DNA of 64,000 bases from JAGVSV01 sp040766135 (GTDB lineage: Bacteria > Bacillota > Clostridia > Christensenellales > Aristaeellaceae). The number at the start of each line of letters is the position of its first letter. The stretch's first letter is position 1. The notes beneath the pieces are model-generated. The model saw only the letters and a program-made list of their open reading frames with translations, was not told where the DNA came from and made no database searches. A program made the position numbers and the translations under genes. Positions 1-8,239 of this stretch are shown one piece after another. The stretch spans positions 62,001 through 126,000 of the forward strand of contig JAXGRA010000007.1 in NCBI GenBank assembly GCA_040766135.1, given 5' to 3'.

Positions 1-5
1 GGTGG

Positions 6-1391
6 TCAGCGCTCCGTGTTCTTTTGCAGGGCGCAATACGTTTGATAGCTTCTCCGGGCGCACTCGCTGATGGCGATGGGGTGATAGCCGATGACAGCCG
101 AATAGATGGTGTCGTTCAGCGGCTTTGTCCAATGTTCAGGCAATTTTCTGGCACCCAGCGCCGCGCCCATGATGGAGCCTACCGTGGCCCCGTTGCAGTC
201 GGTGTCCCAGCCCAGCACGCTGGTGGCAATCGCTTTGGTAAAATCGCCCTGGGCATGGATCAGCGCCGCCACGCACAGAGCTGTGTTGTTGATGGCATGT
301 ACCGGGTCATAGTGGGAATACCTGTCCCACAGTGCGCATGCCAATTCATAGCTGTCGGGGATGCGCTGGGCCAGCTCCACCGCTTCACGCACGGCCTGCG
401 CCAGACGGCATTGCGCGGAGATAACCCCAAGGCCGGCGGCCACGATTTTGTGCGGATCCTGTGTGACGAAGGCGGTCGCAATGGCGGCGGCCACAAACAT
501 GGCCCCATAGATGCCATTGCGCTCGTGCGAGAAGCTGGCATCCCGCCAGGCCAGCTCGGCGGCCAGCTTGGGGTTTCCGGCCGCAGCATAAGCATAGGCG
601 TCCACCCGGATCTGTGCGCCGAGCAGTTCCCGCATGGGGTTCAGATACGTGCGCACCCACTTCTGCTTTTCGGCCCAGTCATCAGGCTGCTTGGCCTCAT
701 GGTGGCAGGTGACCTGCGCAAAATTAAGGTACGATTGCGTTTCGGCGGTGCATACCAAGTGATAGGGCAGCTTTACATGCCACAGCTTGCCCACATTGTA
801 ACTTGTCCAGTCGGTGCCCTTGTCCATCAGCAGGTGCAGGCCCAATATGGTGTAGCGGATGTCGTCATCGGTTTGCATAAACTGGATGCGCTCGCGCGTG
901 CTGTCCATAGATCCCTGTGCAAGGAACAGATTGTGCGTAGTCTGCGCGCGGGAATGCTGGGGCGTATAGTCCTTGATGGGCCAAGCATCGGCCCCCTCAA
1001 ACCACAGGCGTACGTTTTCTGTGCCGCTGCGCCCATCGCTGCCGCCCATATAGGGGGCTGTCTCAATGGGCTTGCCCAGCGCACATCCGGCGCAGCGTCC
1101 CAGCCAAGCGCCCAGCAGCTTGTCCTGAAGCGCTGCTTCCTTAGGCATGGGGCCCAGGTCGGGCACACCCGGGCTTAGGGCAAAGATGGCCTCCAAATCA
1201 TTGGGCTCGTTTTTCTCCAGCTCTGCATCGGGCGCAAGGCGCGTCAGCTCCTCATATATCGCCATGAGCGCTTGCTCATCCTCGCCCGCAGCCGCCAGCT
1301 TGTCATAGAATGGCTCGGCCTTCGCTCCCTGCTCTTTTCGCAGGTCAACTTCCAATCGAACCAGGTTTTTCAGATGTGTCCAGCCAGGCAT
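6..1391 (-). CDS. ADP-ribosylglycohydrolase family protein
   Basis: 461 residues. Family enzymes remove ADP-ribose from proteins or small molecules using two metal ions held by Asp residues. Visible signatures are GAWLGRCAGCALGKPIE (family N-terminal glycine/alanine motif), QTDDDIRYTILGL (acidic metal-binding motif) and GWDTDCNGATVGSIMGAALG (C-terminal D-x-D metal motif), in the expected order. The first ~100 residues precede the catalytic domain and are less typical. The open frame extends far upstream, but the ATG at 1391 is preceded by GGGAGGATATC, a good ribosome binding site, and the upstream extension looks like antisense of the next gene. It stands alone, divergent from the YwlG gene. 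The natural substrate cannot be told from sequence. Confidence 0.85.
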   Translation of the reverse strand: MPGWTHLKNLVRLEVDLRKEQGAKAEPFYDKLAAAGEDEQALMAIYEELTRLAPDAELEKNEPNDLEAIFALSPGVPDLGPMPKEAALQDKLLGAWLGRCAGCALGKPIETAPYMGGSDGRSGTENVRLWFEGADAWPIKDYTPQHSRAQTTHNLFLAQGSMDSTRERIQFMQTDDDIRYTILGLHLLMDKGTDWTSYNVGKLWHVKLPYHLVCTAETQSYLNFAQVTCHHEAKQPDDWAEKQKWVRTYLNPMRELLGAQIRVDAYAYAAAGNPKLAAELAWRDASFSHERNGIYGAMFVAAAIATAFVTQDPHKIVAAGLGVISAQCRLAQAVREAVELAQRIPDSYELACALWDRYSHYDPVHAINNTALCVAALIHAQGDFTKAIATSVLGWDTDCNGATVGSIMGAALGARKLPEHWTKPLNDTIYSAVIGYHPIAISECARRSYQTYCALQKNTER

Positions 1392-1529
1392 GATATCCTC
1401 CCTATCCCATTTCAAAATTTGGCACACATAGGATATACCATGCACCACAACATCATAGCAACCCAATCGCTGATTTTCTCCATATAAATATGGTAGAATA
1501 AAGCCACAACATATATGGGAGGGAGCAGG

Positions 1530-2081
1530 ATGTACGAGGATATTCGTCAACAGGCAGAACAGGCTATCGGCGAACTGCTGGCGCAAGCGAAACTTCAGCC
1601 CGGACAGGTACTGGTGATTGGTTGCTCCTCCAGCGAGATGGTGGGGCAGCGCATCGGCAAGGGCAGCAGCATGCAGGCGGCGCAGGCCGCGTGGGCGGGC
1701 ATGGCCCCGGTGCTGGCGCAGAATGGTATCCGGCCGGCGGTGCAGTGCTGTGAGCACCTCAACCGCGCGCTGATTGTGGAGCGAGACACCGCGCAGGCTC
1801 TGGGCCTGGAAATTGTCAATGTGCGCCCGCTGCCCAATGCGGGCGGCTCCTTTGCGGTCACGGCGTGGGAACATATGCAGGATCCTGTAGCCGTGGAGGA
1901 AATCCGCGCGGACGCTGGGCTGGACATCGGCGGCACGCTGATTGGCATGCACCTGAAGCGTGTGGCGGTGCCGGTGCGGCTGACACTCAACCAAATTGGA
2001 CAGGCGCATGTGCTGTGTGCGCGCACACGGCCCAAGTATATCGGCGGCCCGCGCGCTGCCTATGTGGAGGGGCCAGTGTGA
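1530..2081 (+). CDS. TIGR01440/DUF436 (YwlG-like) family protein
   Basis: 183 residues, the usual length of this conserved Firmicute family of unknown function. Visible family features are the VIGCSSSEMVGQRIGKGSS segment near residues 29-47, the QCCEHLNRALIVER segment, and the C-terminal ARTRPKYIGGPRAAY. The frame is open from 1515, but the ATG at 1530 sits right after GGGAGGGAGCAGG and matches the family start. Its stop overlaps the GTG start of the YggS-like gene by four bases (GTGA), so the two are translationally coupled. Function is not established; I assign the family only. Confidence 0.88.
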   Translation: MYEDIRQQAEQAIGELLAQAKLQPGQVLVIGCSSSEMVGQRIGKGSSMQAAQAAWAGMAPVLAQNGIRPAVQCCEHLNRALIVERDTAQALGLEIVNVRPLPNAGGSFAVTAWEHMQDPVAVEEIRADAGLDIGGTLIGMHLKRVAVPVRLTLNQIGQAHVLCARTRPKYIGGPRAAYVEGPV

Positions 2082-2764
2082 GCACAGATATCGCCGCCAA
2101 CATCGCCGGCATCCGTGCGCGCATGGCTGACGCCGCCCAACGCGCAGGGCGGCAGCCGTCGGACATTGTATTGTGCGCGGTATGCAAGGGGCAGGACAGC
2201 GCGCTCATCCGCCAAAGCGCCGGGCTGGTGGAGTGCTTTGGCGAAAACCGCGCGCAGGAAATGCTGCTGCATGCAAGTCAAGGCGCGCATGCGCACACGC
2301 CGGTGCATTTCATCGGCCATCTGCAAACCAATAAGGCCAAGGATGTCGTAGGCCGAGTGCAGCTTATCCACAGCGTGGATCGTGATCGGCTGCTTGCGCG
2401 CATTGCGGCGCTGGCCGACAGCCAGGCGAAGGTGCAGGATATCTTGATACAGGTCAACATTGGCGCCGAAGCCAGCAAAAGCGGCCTTTTGCCGGATGAG
2501 CTGCCCGAACTGCTGGATGCCGCCGCAGCCTTGCCCAGCGTGCGTGTGCGCGGCCTGATGGCCATCCCGCCCCCGGCGGACAGCACAGAAAACCGGCGAT
2601 ATTTTGCGCGCATGCGCACACTGCTCACCCAGGCGCAAACGCTGCACCCGGACATGCCGCTGGACACATTGTCCATGGGCATGTCAGACAGCTTTGAGGA
2701 CGCCATCTTGGAAGGGGCGACCATCGTGCGCGTGGGTAGTGCTATCTATGGACAACGCTTATAA
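2078..2764 (+). CDS. YggS/PROSC-type PLP homeostasis protein
   Basis: 228 residues, GTG start overlapping the previous stop (GTGA). It is a single-domain alanine-racemase-like TIM barrel that binds pyridoxal phosphate and is known in the family to buffer cellular PLP and amino-acid pools. Visible hallmarks: the PLP lysine in AVCKGQ (family AVSKxx), FGENRAQE, HFIGHLQTNKAK, the IQVNIGAEASKSGL strand and the C-terminal LSMGMSDSFEDAILEGATIVRVGSAIYG phosphate-binding region (quoted in parts in family descriptions). The Cys before the lysine replaces the common Ser. In many Firmicutes yggS lies near cell division genes; here it pairs with the YwlG gene instead. Confidence 0.93.
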   Translation: MSTDIAANIAGIRARMADAAQRAGRQPSDIVLCAVCKGQDSALIRQSAGLVECFGENRAQEMLLHASQGAHAHTPVHFIGHLQTNKAKDVVGRVQLIHSVDRDRLLARIAALADSQAKVQDILIQVNIGAEASKSGLLPDELPELLDAAAALPSVRVRGLMAIPPPADSTENRRYFARMRTLLTQAQTLHPDMPLDTLSMGMSDSFEDAILEGATIVRVGSAIYGQRL

Positions 2765-2838
2765 CAATTACTGATTCCAAACATTCATGCATCGTCGTGT
2801 CGGTTCTTTTGTCTTGCAGCATCGTCGGCTGCTCGGTC

Positions 2839-2857
2839 AGCGTAGCGCTGCTACGCT
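2839..2857. repeat. Intergenic hairpin element, copy A
   Basis: A perfect 8-bp inverted repeat, AGCGTAGC with loop GCT and GCTACGCT, in the 180-bp gap between the YggS-like and sialidase-like genes. Flanking words (GTCGGTTCTTTTG at about 2799 and AAAATCCCTC with CCCC at about 2886) recur in the same order in the gap at 7328-7480. No coding potential is convincing here. Confidence 0.5.
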
Positions 2858-2944
2858 TCCCTCAACTGCTCCTTGCCGCAAGCCAAAATCCCTCTCCCCT
2901 TTGGATGCATTACTGTTTTACATCAGTAAAAAAAGGAGGCCCGT

Positions 2945-4054
2945 ATGAAACTTATCCAGACAGACCCGGCTCAAATCATCTGCCACAACCCCGACAGTGT
3001 GTTTGGCTACTTTGGCTGGCCGTCCATCGCGCGGCTGCCGGACGGCACGCTGGCCATGGTAGCCTCCGGCTTCCGGATGGCGCATGTGTGCCCGTTTGGC
3101 AAAGGGATTATTTGCTACAGCCGCGATGAAGGCCGCACCTGGACTGCGCCCGCCGCGGTGATAGACACCGTGCTGGACGACCGCGACTGCGGCCTTGTGC
3201 CCTTTGGGCATAACCGCGTGATGCTGACTTCTTTTAACAACACGCTGGATTTCCAGCGCCGCGTCAACGCACGCCGGGGTGAAAACGAAGCCCTGATGCG
3301 CGGCCTGGCGGACGCCTATTTGGACTATGCTGCGGCTACCGGGTTGGAACAGCAGCACCTGGGCTCCACCTGCAAGATCAGCGAGGACGGCGGCTATACC
3401 TTCGGCGCGCTGTTCAAAAGCCCGGTCACCGCGCCCCACGGCCCCTGCGTACTGCAAGATGGCAGTTTGCTGTACATCGGGCGCCGGTTCAGCCAGGATG
3501 ATTCGTTTGATGGCGGCGAAAAACCGTACATTGAGTGCTGGGCGCTGACCGGGCAGGATACCTGGGCCTATGTGTCCGCCATCCCCAACGTACAGGATGA
3601 ATACGGCGTGCTGGCAAGCTGCGAGCCGCACGCTATCCAGCTGCCTGACGGCAAAATCCTTGTGCACATCCGCGTGCAGCGCGGAGGGGAGCATCCCGTG
3701 TTTACCGTCTATCAAAGCGTATCGACAGATGGTGGCCGCACATTCTCCGCGCCCGTGCCGCTGCTGCCGGTGAAAGGCGGCTCCCCTGCTCATCTGCTGC
3801 GGCATTCCTCGGGCGTGCTGCTGTCCGCCTATGGCCACCGCGAGCAGCCCTACGGCATCCGCGTGATGTTCAGCCGCGATGACGGCTCCACCTGGGACAC
3901 CGCCTGGACATTAAGCGACGATGGCGAAAGCGGCGACTTGGGCTATCCCGCCACGGTGGAGCTGAAGGACGGCTCGCTGCTGACGGTGTACTACCAAAAG
4001 GCAGGCGGGAAATCCGTCATCTATGGACAAAACTGGCACATGCCGGAAGTATAA
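2945..4054 (+). CDS. BNR-repeat sialidase-like exo-glycosidase
   Basis: 369 residues, ATG preceded by AAAGGAGGCCCGT. It is predicted to be a six-bladed beta-propeller of the sialidase/neuraminidase type: Asp-box motifs (S-x-D-x-G-x-x-W/F) are visible as SRDEGRTW near residue 59, SEDGGYTF near 145, STDGGRTF near 260 and SRDDGSTW near 312. The WPSIARLPDGTL start resembles family members with an N-terminal F/YRIP-like blade, and a YYQKAGG end closes the propeller. No signal peptide is present, so it would be cytoplasmic, acting on imported oligosaccharides or serving a non-sialidase role. Specificity cannot be inferred; many such proteins are not sialidases. Confidence 0.75.
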   Translation: MKLIQTDPAQIICHNPDSVFGYFGWPSIARLPDGTLAMVASGFRMAHVCPFGKGIICYSRDEGRTWTAPAAVIDTVLDDRDCGLVPFGHNRVMLTSFNNTLDFQRRVNARRGENEALMRGLADAYLDYAAATGLEQQHLGSTCKISEDGGYTFGALFKSPVTAPHGPCVLQDGSLLYIGRRFSQDDSFDGGEKPYIECWALTGQDTWAYVSAIPNVQDEYGVLASCEPHAIQLPDGKILVHIRVQRGGEHPVFTVYQSVSTDGGRTFSAPVPLLPVKGGSPAHLLRHSSGVLLSAYGHREQPYGIRVMFSRDDGSTWDTAWTLSDDGESGDLGYPATVELKDGSLLTVYYQKAGGKSVIYGQNWHMPEV

Positions 4055-4070
4055 ACAAAATAAGAAATGT

Positions 4071-4289
4071 TCATACAAAAGGGCTGTGACAAAACGAAAA
4101 ACTGGTTATAGTCCTCGATCCGTTATTTCTGGAAAGCATGCCATATATGGGCAGGTAGGAGAACACAATCAGGAAAGCCAGTCCCGGCAGCGCCATCAGG
4201 TATACATCCCAGTTCCTGCGCATGTTGCGCCGTCGGATCATACGGCGGCGGTGCCTTAACTGTTGTTTGGACAGGTGCCCTTGCTGCAT
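4071..4289 (-). pseudogene. Truncated LplB-type sugar ABC permease (N-terminal remnant)
   Basis: 72-codon frame with ATG at 4289 after GGAAAGGAGTGAGC. Residues 24-52 (RNWDVYLMALPGLAFLIVFS then YLPIYG) match the first transmembrane segment of LplB-type permeases, like the intact copy at 36048 (LLLMLLPIAIYYIIFHYLPM). After about 4135 similarity stops and the frame runs into unrelated residues and a stop. The intact family is about 300 residues, so roughly five-sixths is missing. The junction is next to GGGCTGTGACAAAACG (4080-4095), which resembles an insertion-sequence end. It lies downstream of the two Fe-S genes on the same strand. Confidence 0.7.
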
Positions 4290-4321
4290 GTGCTCACTCC
4301 TTTCCTGTAATATTGCGGGGT

Positions 4322-5473
4322 TTATTCCTCGCCTGCCCGCTGCTTATACTCATGGATGTTGTAGTTGGGGCCTTTGTTGATGTTGCGGTCGAGGCCTTGC
4401 TTGGTCAGATAATCCTCCCACCAAGGGTTGACCTTGCCCACAGGCTTTTCGCGCCTGTAGTCCAAATCCCAGGAGGGCTTGCGGTAGAACGGGGTTTCAA
4501 AGGTCTGCTCAATGCGGCCGGATTTCTCCAGCGAATCCATGCATGCCCGGATGCAGCCGCGCGCGCCGCACAGCGCAAAGTAGCCGCCGGCCATGCGCGT
4601 GGTGAACGGGTACTGGTTGATGGCCTTGCCGTCCGGGTTAAACGGCGTGCGCGACCAGCTGGCGCCAGCCAGCGCGTAGCATAGCTTGTAGGCCTCCTCC
4701 TCGGTGGCGTTGCTGGAAGCCACGTCAAACTCCAAGTTGGGGAAGTCCTTTTTCAGGAACGGCGATACACGGTTGTTCAGGCCATGGTGCGTAAACGTGC
4801 ATTTGCCCATATCCACATCGCCATAGACGATGTCCTTGCCGCCGATGTTGATGGTGATGGTCTGCCCGCTGTTGACCGCCGGGATGGCACCGGGGCATTT
4901 GCGCACGCATGCGCCGCAGCGGTTGCAGATGGTGCCGGGCTCGATCATGTCATCCGGCTCCAGCTCCGCATCGGTAAAGATGCTGCCCAGGCGCACGCGC
5001 GGACCAAACTTGGGATGCAAAAACACCTTCGACCAGCCAATTTCGCCCACGCCGGCGCCGGCCGCCAAAAACCGCACGCTGGGCACCACATCCGGCGGGA
5101 GGCGTCCGGGCGTTACCGGCTCGCGGTTGGGGTTGCGCTCCGGCACACCGGGGTAGTGCGGCACCGCTTCCCAGCCGTGATCCTCCACAAAGCTGGCAAT
5201 GGCATAGGTAAGCCGCGGCCGGAAATAGGTGTTCAGCCGGTTGTAAGAATAGAACGTGTAGTTGTTCCAGTGCGTGCCTTCCTCAATGCCGCGATAGCTG
5301 CCGCGCGTGATGCGCTGCACGGTGACGATAACCGACTTGGCACCCGGAAAGTAGTTGGCGGGGTTCATGGTGGGCGGCGCGTCCTTGTAGCGCTCAATGG
5401 GGGCAATGCCGATGTCATCCAGCCCGATTTCCTTGGCGCGGGCCTTGATCATGGCGCTTGTCAGCTTTTTCAT
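4322..5473 (-). CDS. QueG-like/reductive-dehalogenase-like 4Fe-4S protein (paralogue 1)
   Basis: 383 residues, ATG preceded by AAAGGAGGGTAGGC. It belongs to the COG1600-like iron-sulfur reductases. Residues 1-170 carry the conserved SVIVTVQRITRGSYRGIEEG segment and VGEIGWSKVFLHPKFGPRVR, followed by a ferredoxin-type cluster motif CNRCGACVRKCPG near residue 185, and a further cysteine-rich tail CGARGCIRACMDSLEKSG near 305. Unlike QueG it has an insert around residues 205-270 and a different C-terminus, so a tRNA queuosine role is unlikely. It lies 12 bp downstream of a paralogue and divergent from an IclR regulator, suggesting an inducible catabolic or reductive reaction. Substrate unknown. 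Confidence 0.75.
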   Translation of the reverse strand: MKKLTSAMIKARAKEIGLDDIGIAPIERYKDAPPTMNPANYFPGAKSVIVTVQRITRGSYRGIEEGTHWNNYTFYSYNRLNTYFRPRLTYAIASFVEDHGWEAVPHYPGVPERNPNREPVTPGRLPPDVVPSVRFLAAGAGVGEIGWSKVFLHPKFGPRVRLGSIFTDAELEPDDMIEPGTICNRCGACVRKCPGAIPAVNSGQTITINIGGKDIVYGDVDMGKCTFTHHGLNNRVSPFLKKDFPNLEFDVASSNATEEEAYKLCYALAGASWSRTPFNPDGKAINQYPFTTRMAGGYFALCGARGCIRACMDSLEKSGRIEQTFETPFYRKPSWDLDYRREKPVGKVNPWWEDYLTKQGLDRNINKGPNYNIHEYKQRAGEE

Positions 5474-5485
5474 GCCTACCCTCCT

Positions 5486-6343
5486 TTATTCCACGTCGTA
5501 GGCACGGCCGCGCAGGTCAATGGCCCACGCTGGGCGCTGGCGGAACTTATTATGGAATACGCTTTCAATGCGCTTGGTTTCTTCCAGGTGGATCATGCAG
5601 GCACGCCCGCAGGCCGCGGCGCAGCGGTCAGGTTCGGCCCGGTCGCTGACGCGGTGGGGATAGGCGCCGTTTTTGCACTTGGCGCAGATGTTAAATTCAA
5701 TCTTGGCCACCGGCACGCTCAGGCCGCATACCTCAAACTGCCGGGTTTCATCGGTAATGGCCTGGTTGGGACAGGCCTTTTTGCACTCCCCGCACTGGTC
5801 GCAGATGTTCTCGGTTACCAGCGGGTCGGATTCAAACTTGGCGTCGGTGATGATCATCTGCAGGCGCTGGCGTGCGCCAAACTTCTTGGACAGGAACAGG
5901 CCGTTGAGGCCCACCGTGCCCAGCCCGCAGGCGGTGGCGGCATAGGCAAAATCCGGGATAACGTCGGGCGCGGGTGCGCCTTCACGCACGGGCACACCGT
6001 AGCCCGAAACCTGGCTGGGGTTGGAGAACACCGGCACGGCTTCATGCCCATGATCCTCAATGAAGCGCACCAGGTTGTAGCAGCCCTCGGCCACGAAGTC
6101 CATGTCCAGCCAGTGCATGCCAAACATGCTGTAATCGCCGAAATTGCTGCCCTCCTCCACGCCGCGCAGCGTGCCGCGCGTGATGCGCTTGCCCACGATG
6201 ATGACGGTGTTGGCCTCCGGTGCGATGGAGAACGGGTTGGACTGGGCTGGCAGCGCGGCGAAGCGATCCTTGGCCGCAAACCCAATCAGGTCGATGCCGA
6301 TTTGCTCGGCAAATGCCCGGACTTCCTCCTTGGTGATGTGCAT
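5486..6343 (-). CDS. QueG-like 4Fe-4S protein (paralogue 2)
   Basis: 285 residues, start ATG at 6343 after TTAGGAGGGG. It has the same architecture as its neighbour: TVIIVGKRITRGTLRGVEEG near residue 45, CGLGTVGLNGLFLSKKFGAR near residue 138, and cluster motif CDQCGECKKACP near residue 182, then CAKCKNG and CGRACMIHLEETK. It is about 100 residues shorter than paralogue 1. The two genes are 12 bp apart and probably form one transcript from the divergent promoter region shared with the IclR gene. Family knowledge supports an iron-sulfur redox function; whether the pair forms a heteromer is inference. Confidence 0.75.
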   Translation of the reverse strand: MHITKEEVRAFAEQIGIDLIGFAAKDRFAALPAQSNPFSIAPEANTVIIVGKRITRGTLRGVEEGSNFGDYSMFGMHWLDMDFVAEGCYNLVRFIEDHGHEAVPVFSNPSQVSGYGVPVREGAPAPDVIPDFAYAATACGLGTVGLNGLFLSKKFGARQRLQMIITDAKFESDPLVTENICDQCGECKKACPNQAITDETRQFEVCGLSVPVAKIEFNICAKCKNGAYPHRVSDRAEPDRCAAACGRACMIHLEETKRIESVFHNKFRQRPAWAIDLRGRAYDVE

Positions 6344-6469
6344 AATGAAACCCCTCCTAATGTGAATTGATTGTTAAATCAGGGTGCCTTTGGTTGTGCC
6401 GTGGATAGAGGACAACATTGTACAATTGTTGAATTCGCTATGATCATATGGAAAACAAACAGGTGCGTC

Positions 6470-6484
6470 AAGCAATTGCATCAT
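6470..6484. promoter_or_regulatory. Candidate IclR operator, distal copy
   Basis: AAGCAATTGCATCAT, whose core GCAATTGC is palindromic. It is repeated 29 bp downstream as AAGCAATTGCACCAT and lies just upstream of the IclR -35 element, in the gap between divergent genes. Role inferred from position and repetition. Confidence 0.6.
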
Positions 6485-6492
6485 ACGCAATT

Positions 6493-6521
6493 TTGACAAA
6501 GCAATTGCACCATGGTAAATT
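6493..6521 (+). promoter_or_regulatory. Promoter of the IclR gene overlapping the proximal operator
   Basis: TTGACA at 6493-6498, a 17-bp spacer and TAAATT at 6516-6521. The spacer contains the second AAGCAATTGCACCAT copy (6499-6513), so binding there should block transcription; this suggests autoregulation of the regulator. Confidence 0.65.
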
Positions 6522-6562
6522 AGGGTCGCGTTTGACCAAATAACCAATAAAGCGGAGGGCCA

Positions 6563-7327
6563 ATGATCATCAAATCCATTGAAAAGGCGATGAAAATGCT
6601 GGATTTTGTATCTGAAAACAGCGGCGGTACGCCGGTGAAGCTGCAGAACATTGCCCAGGCCATGGATATGCCGCCGTCCACCTGTGCGCGCACGCTGGCC
6701 ACGCTGTGCGCCTGCGATTATCTGGAAAAAGTATCGCGCACCCAAGGGTATGTATTGGGGCCCAAGGCCTATCTGTTATCAGCGCATCGGCCATACCGCA
6801 TGGACATGCTGCGCGTGGCCATACCGTATTTGCTGGAACTATGCAACAAGGTGCACGAAAATGTATCGCTGAGCACCTATCACCGGGGCAACCTGTATGT
6901 AGCGTACAGCGCCTTTTATGAGGATGATGGCATCCGCAGAAAGGGTACCACGCATGGGAAGCTGTATTCCTCAGCAGGCGGGCGCGTTATCTTGGCATAT
7001 ATGGATCCAATGGAACGCAAGCAGGTGTTTGAAACCCGCGGCATGCCCACCCCCGAGGAATGGCCTGCGGCCATTACGCCGCGTTCTTTGGAAAAAGAAC
7101 TTTCAAAAATCCGTCAGGATGGCTACTGCATTGCCTGCCCTGTGAATGTCAATATGGCTGCCGTTTCCTGCCCGCTGTGGAGCGGCGGCTCCCGCGTGCG
7201 GGAGGCGATGGGCGTGTACATGCCGGTAGAGCACTTCCAGGGCGAAAAACGCGAAAAGACTGTATATGAAACGCAGCTGGCCGCCTATATTATCAACAAA
7301 CAGCTGGCTCGAGCGCTGCATGAATAA
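6563..7327 (+). CDS. IclR family transcriptional regulator
   Basis: 254 residues, ATG after CGGAGGGCCA. Residues 1-65 form the winged helix-turn-helix (LQNIAQAMDMPPSTCARTLA as recognition region), and residues 80-250 the IclR effector domain, with HENVSLSTYHRGNLYV, SSAGGRVILAY, a KIRQDGYCIACPVNVNMAAVSCPL stretch (read in parts) and AYIINKQLARAL. It is divergent from the two QueG-like genes, which it most likely controls together with itself through the GCAATTGC repeats. The ligand is not deducible from sequence. Confidence 0.88.
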   Translation: MIIKSIEKAMKMLDFVSENSGGTPVKLQNIAQAMDMPPSTCARTLATLCACDYLEKVSRTQGYVLGPKAYLLSAHRPYRMDMLRVAIPYLLELCNKVHENVSLSTYHRGNLYVAYSAFYEDDGIRRKGTTHGKLYSSAGGRVILAYMDPMERKQVFETRGMPTPEEWPAAITPRSLEKELSKIRQDGYCIACPVNVNMAAVSCPLWSGGSRVREAMGVYMPVEHFQGEKREKTVYETQLAAYIINKQLARALHE

Positions 7328-7395
7328 TACTGAACTCAATCATAAACGCTTGGATGGGTCGGTCTTTTTGCGCCTGCGCGTTGCCTCTTTCATTC

Positions 7396-7416
7396 GGCGT
7401 AGGCTCCGGCTACGCC
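7396..7416. repeat. Intergenic hairpin element, copy B
   Basis: GGCGTAG, loop GCTCCGG, CTACGCC: a 7-bp perfect stem in the gap after the IclR gene. It shares ordered flanking words with the element at 2839-2857 (GTCGGTCTTTTTG upstream, AAAAATCCTC and CCCC downstream, TGCATT after). It may also serve as a terminator-like boundary for the convergent genes. Confidence 0.5.
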
Positions 7417-7480
7417 TCATTCTTTCGGCTTGGCGCATCCATCAAAAATCCTCGCCCCATCTGTGCATTTCCTCATTCGT

Positions 7481-8239
7481 TCAGTATTCATCACCGGGCT
7501 GCGATACCACCCATCCCGGCCCGGCATGATGCAGCGCAATGCCAAACACGCGCTGAATGGTTTGTGAAAGATGGGGGTCAGCAGGCGCGCCCTGCGCCGC
7601 CACCTGTCCTGCATCCAGCACGATGAGCGCATCGCAGCCCTGCAGCGCCAGCGGCAGGTTATGCACCGTCATCAGCACGGTTTTGCCTGCCAGGGCGATG
7701 GTGCGCAGCAGGGAAAACACCTCCAGCTGCCGGGCGGGATCCAAATGGTTAACGGGCTCATCCAGCAGCAAGACCTGCGCATCCTGCGCCAGCATCATGG
7801 CCAAATACACACGCTGCTGTTCGCCGCCGGACAACTCGCGCAGCGGCCGGTGGGCGCAATCGGACAGGCCGCACAGGTGCAGCGCCTTTTCTATGTGCTG
7901 GCGGTCATCCGCCCCCGGACGTCCAAAGCGCTGCCAGGGATGCCGCCCGCAAGCCACCAGCTGCATCACGGACATGTCCGGCGTTTCGCGCAGCTGCGGC
8001 ATGTACGCCACCTGCCGGGCGCGCTGACGGGGCGGCAGGGCCTGCACCGCTTGTTCGTTTAATAATACTTGGCCGCGCACGGGCTCTATCAGCCCGGCCG
8101 CAGCTTTGAGCGTGGTGGTTTTGCCGCTGCCATTGGGGCCGATCAGCCCATACAGCAAGCCCGGCTGCACCTCAAACGAGGCGTCCTGCAGCGCCCGGTG
8201 CGGGCCATAGGCGCAGGTCACCCCGTCAAAGCGCAGCAT
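7481..8239 (-). CDS. FecE/BtuD-type ABC transporter ATP-binding protein
   Basis: 252 residues from the ATG at 8239, which follows GGAGGGAAC; it overlaps the permease gene by 14 bp. All nucleotide-binding motifs are present: Walker A GPNGSGKTT near residue 36, Q-loop region YMPQLRETPD, signature LSGGEQQRVYLAMMLAQ near residue 135, Walker B VLLLDEP and the switch His in LMTVHNLPLAL. The fold belongs to the iron-siderophore/heme/B12 importer ATPases. It is the last gene of the operon that starts with the siroheme-reductase-like gene. Confidence 0.9.
   Translation of the reverse strand: MLRFDGVTCAYGPHRALQDASFEVQPGLLYGLIGPNGSGKTTTLKAAAGLIEPVRGQVLLNEQAVQALPPRQRARQVAYMPQLRETPDMSVMQLVACGRHPWQRFGRPGADDRQHIEKALHLCGLSDCAHRPLRELSGGEQQRVYLAMMLAQDAQVLLLDEPVNHLDPARQLEVFSLLRTIALAGKTVLMTVHNLPLALQGCDALIVLDAGQVAAQGAPADPHLSQTIQRVFGIALHHAGPGWVVSQPGDEY

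Noticed and set aside
1392..2009. N-terminal extension of the ADP-ribosylglycohydrolase frame
   Set aside because: It overlaps the YwlG gene on the other strand, has unrelated composition, and the ATG at 1391 has a good ribosome site.
4784..6370. 528-codon plus-strand frame across the two Fe-S genes
   Set aside because: Antisense shadow of well-supported genes; no family signature.
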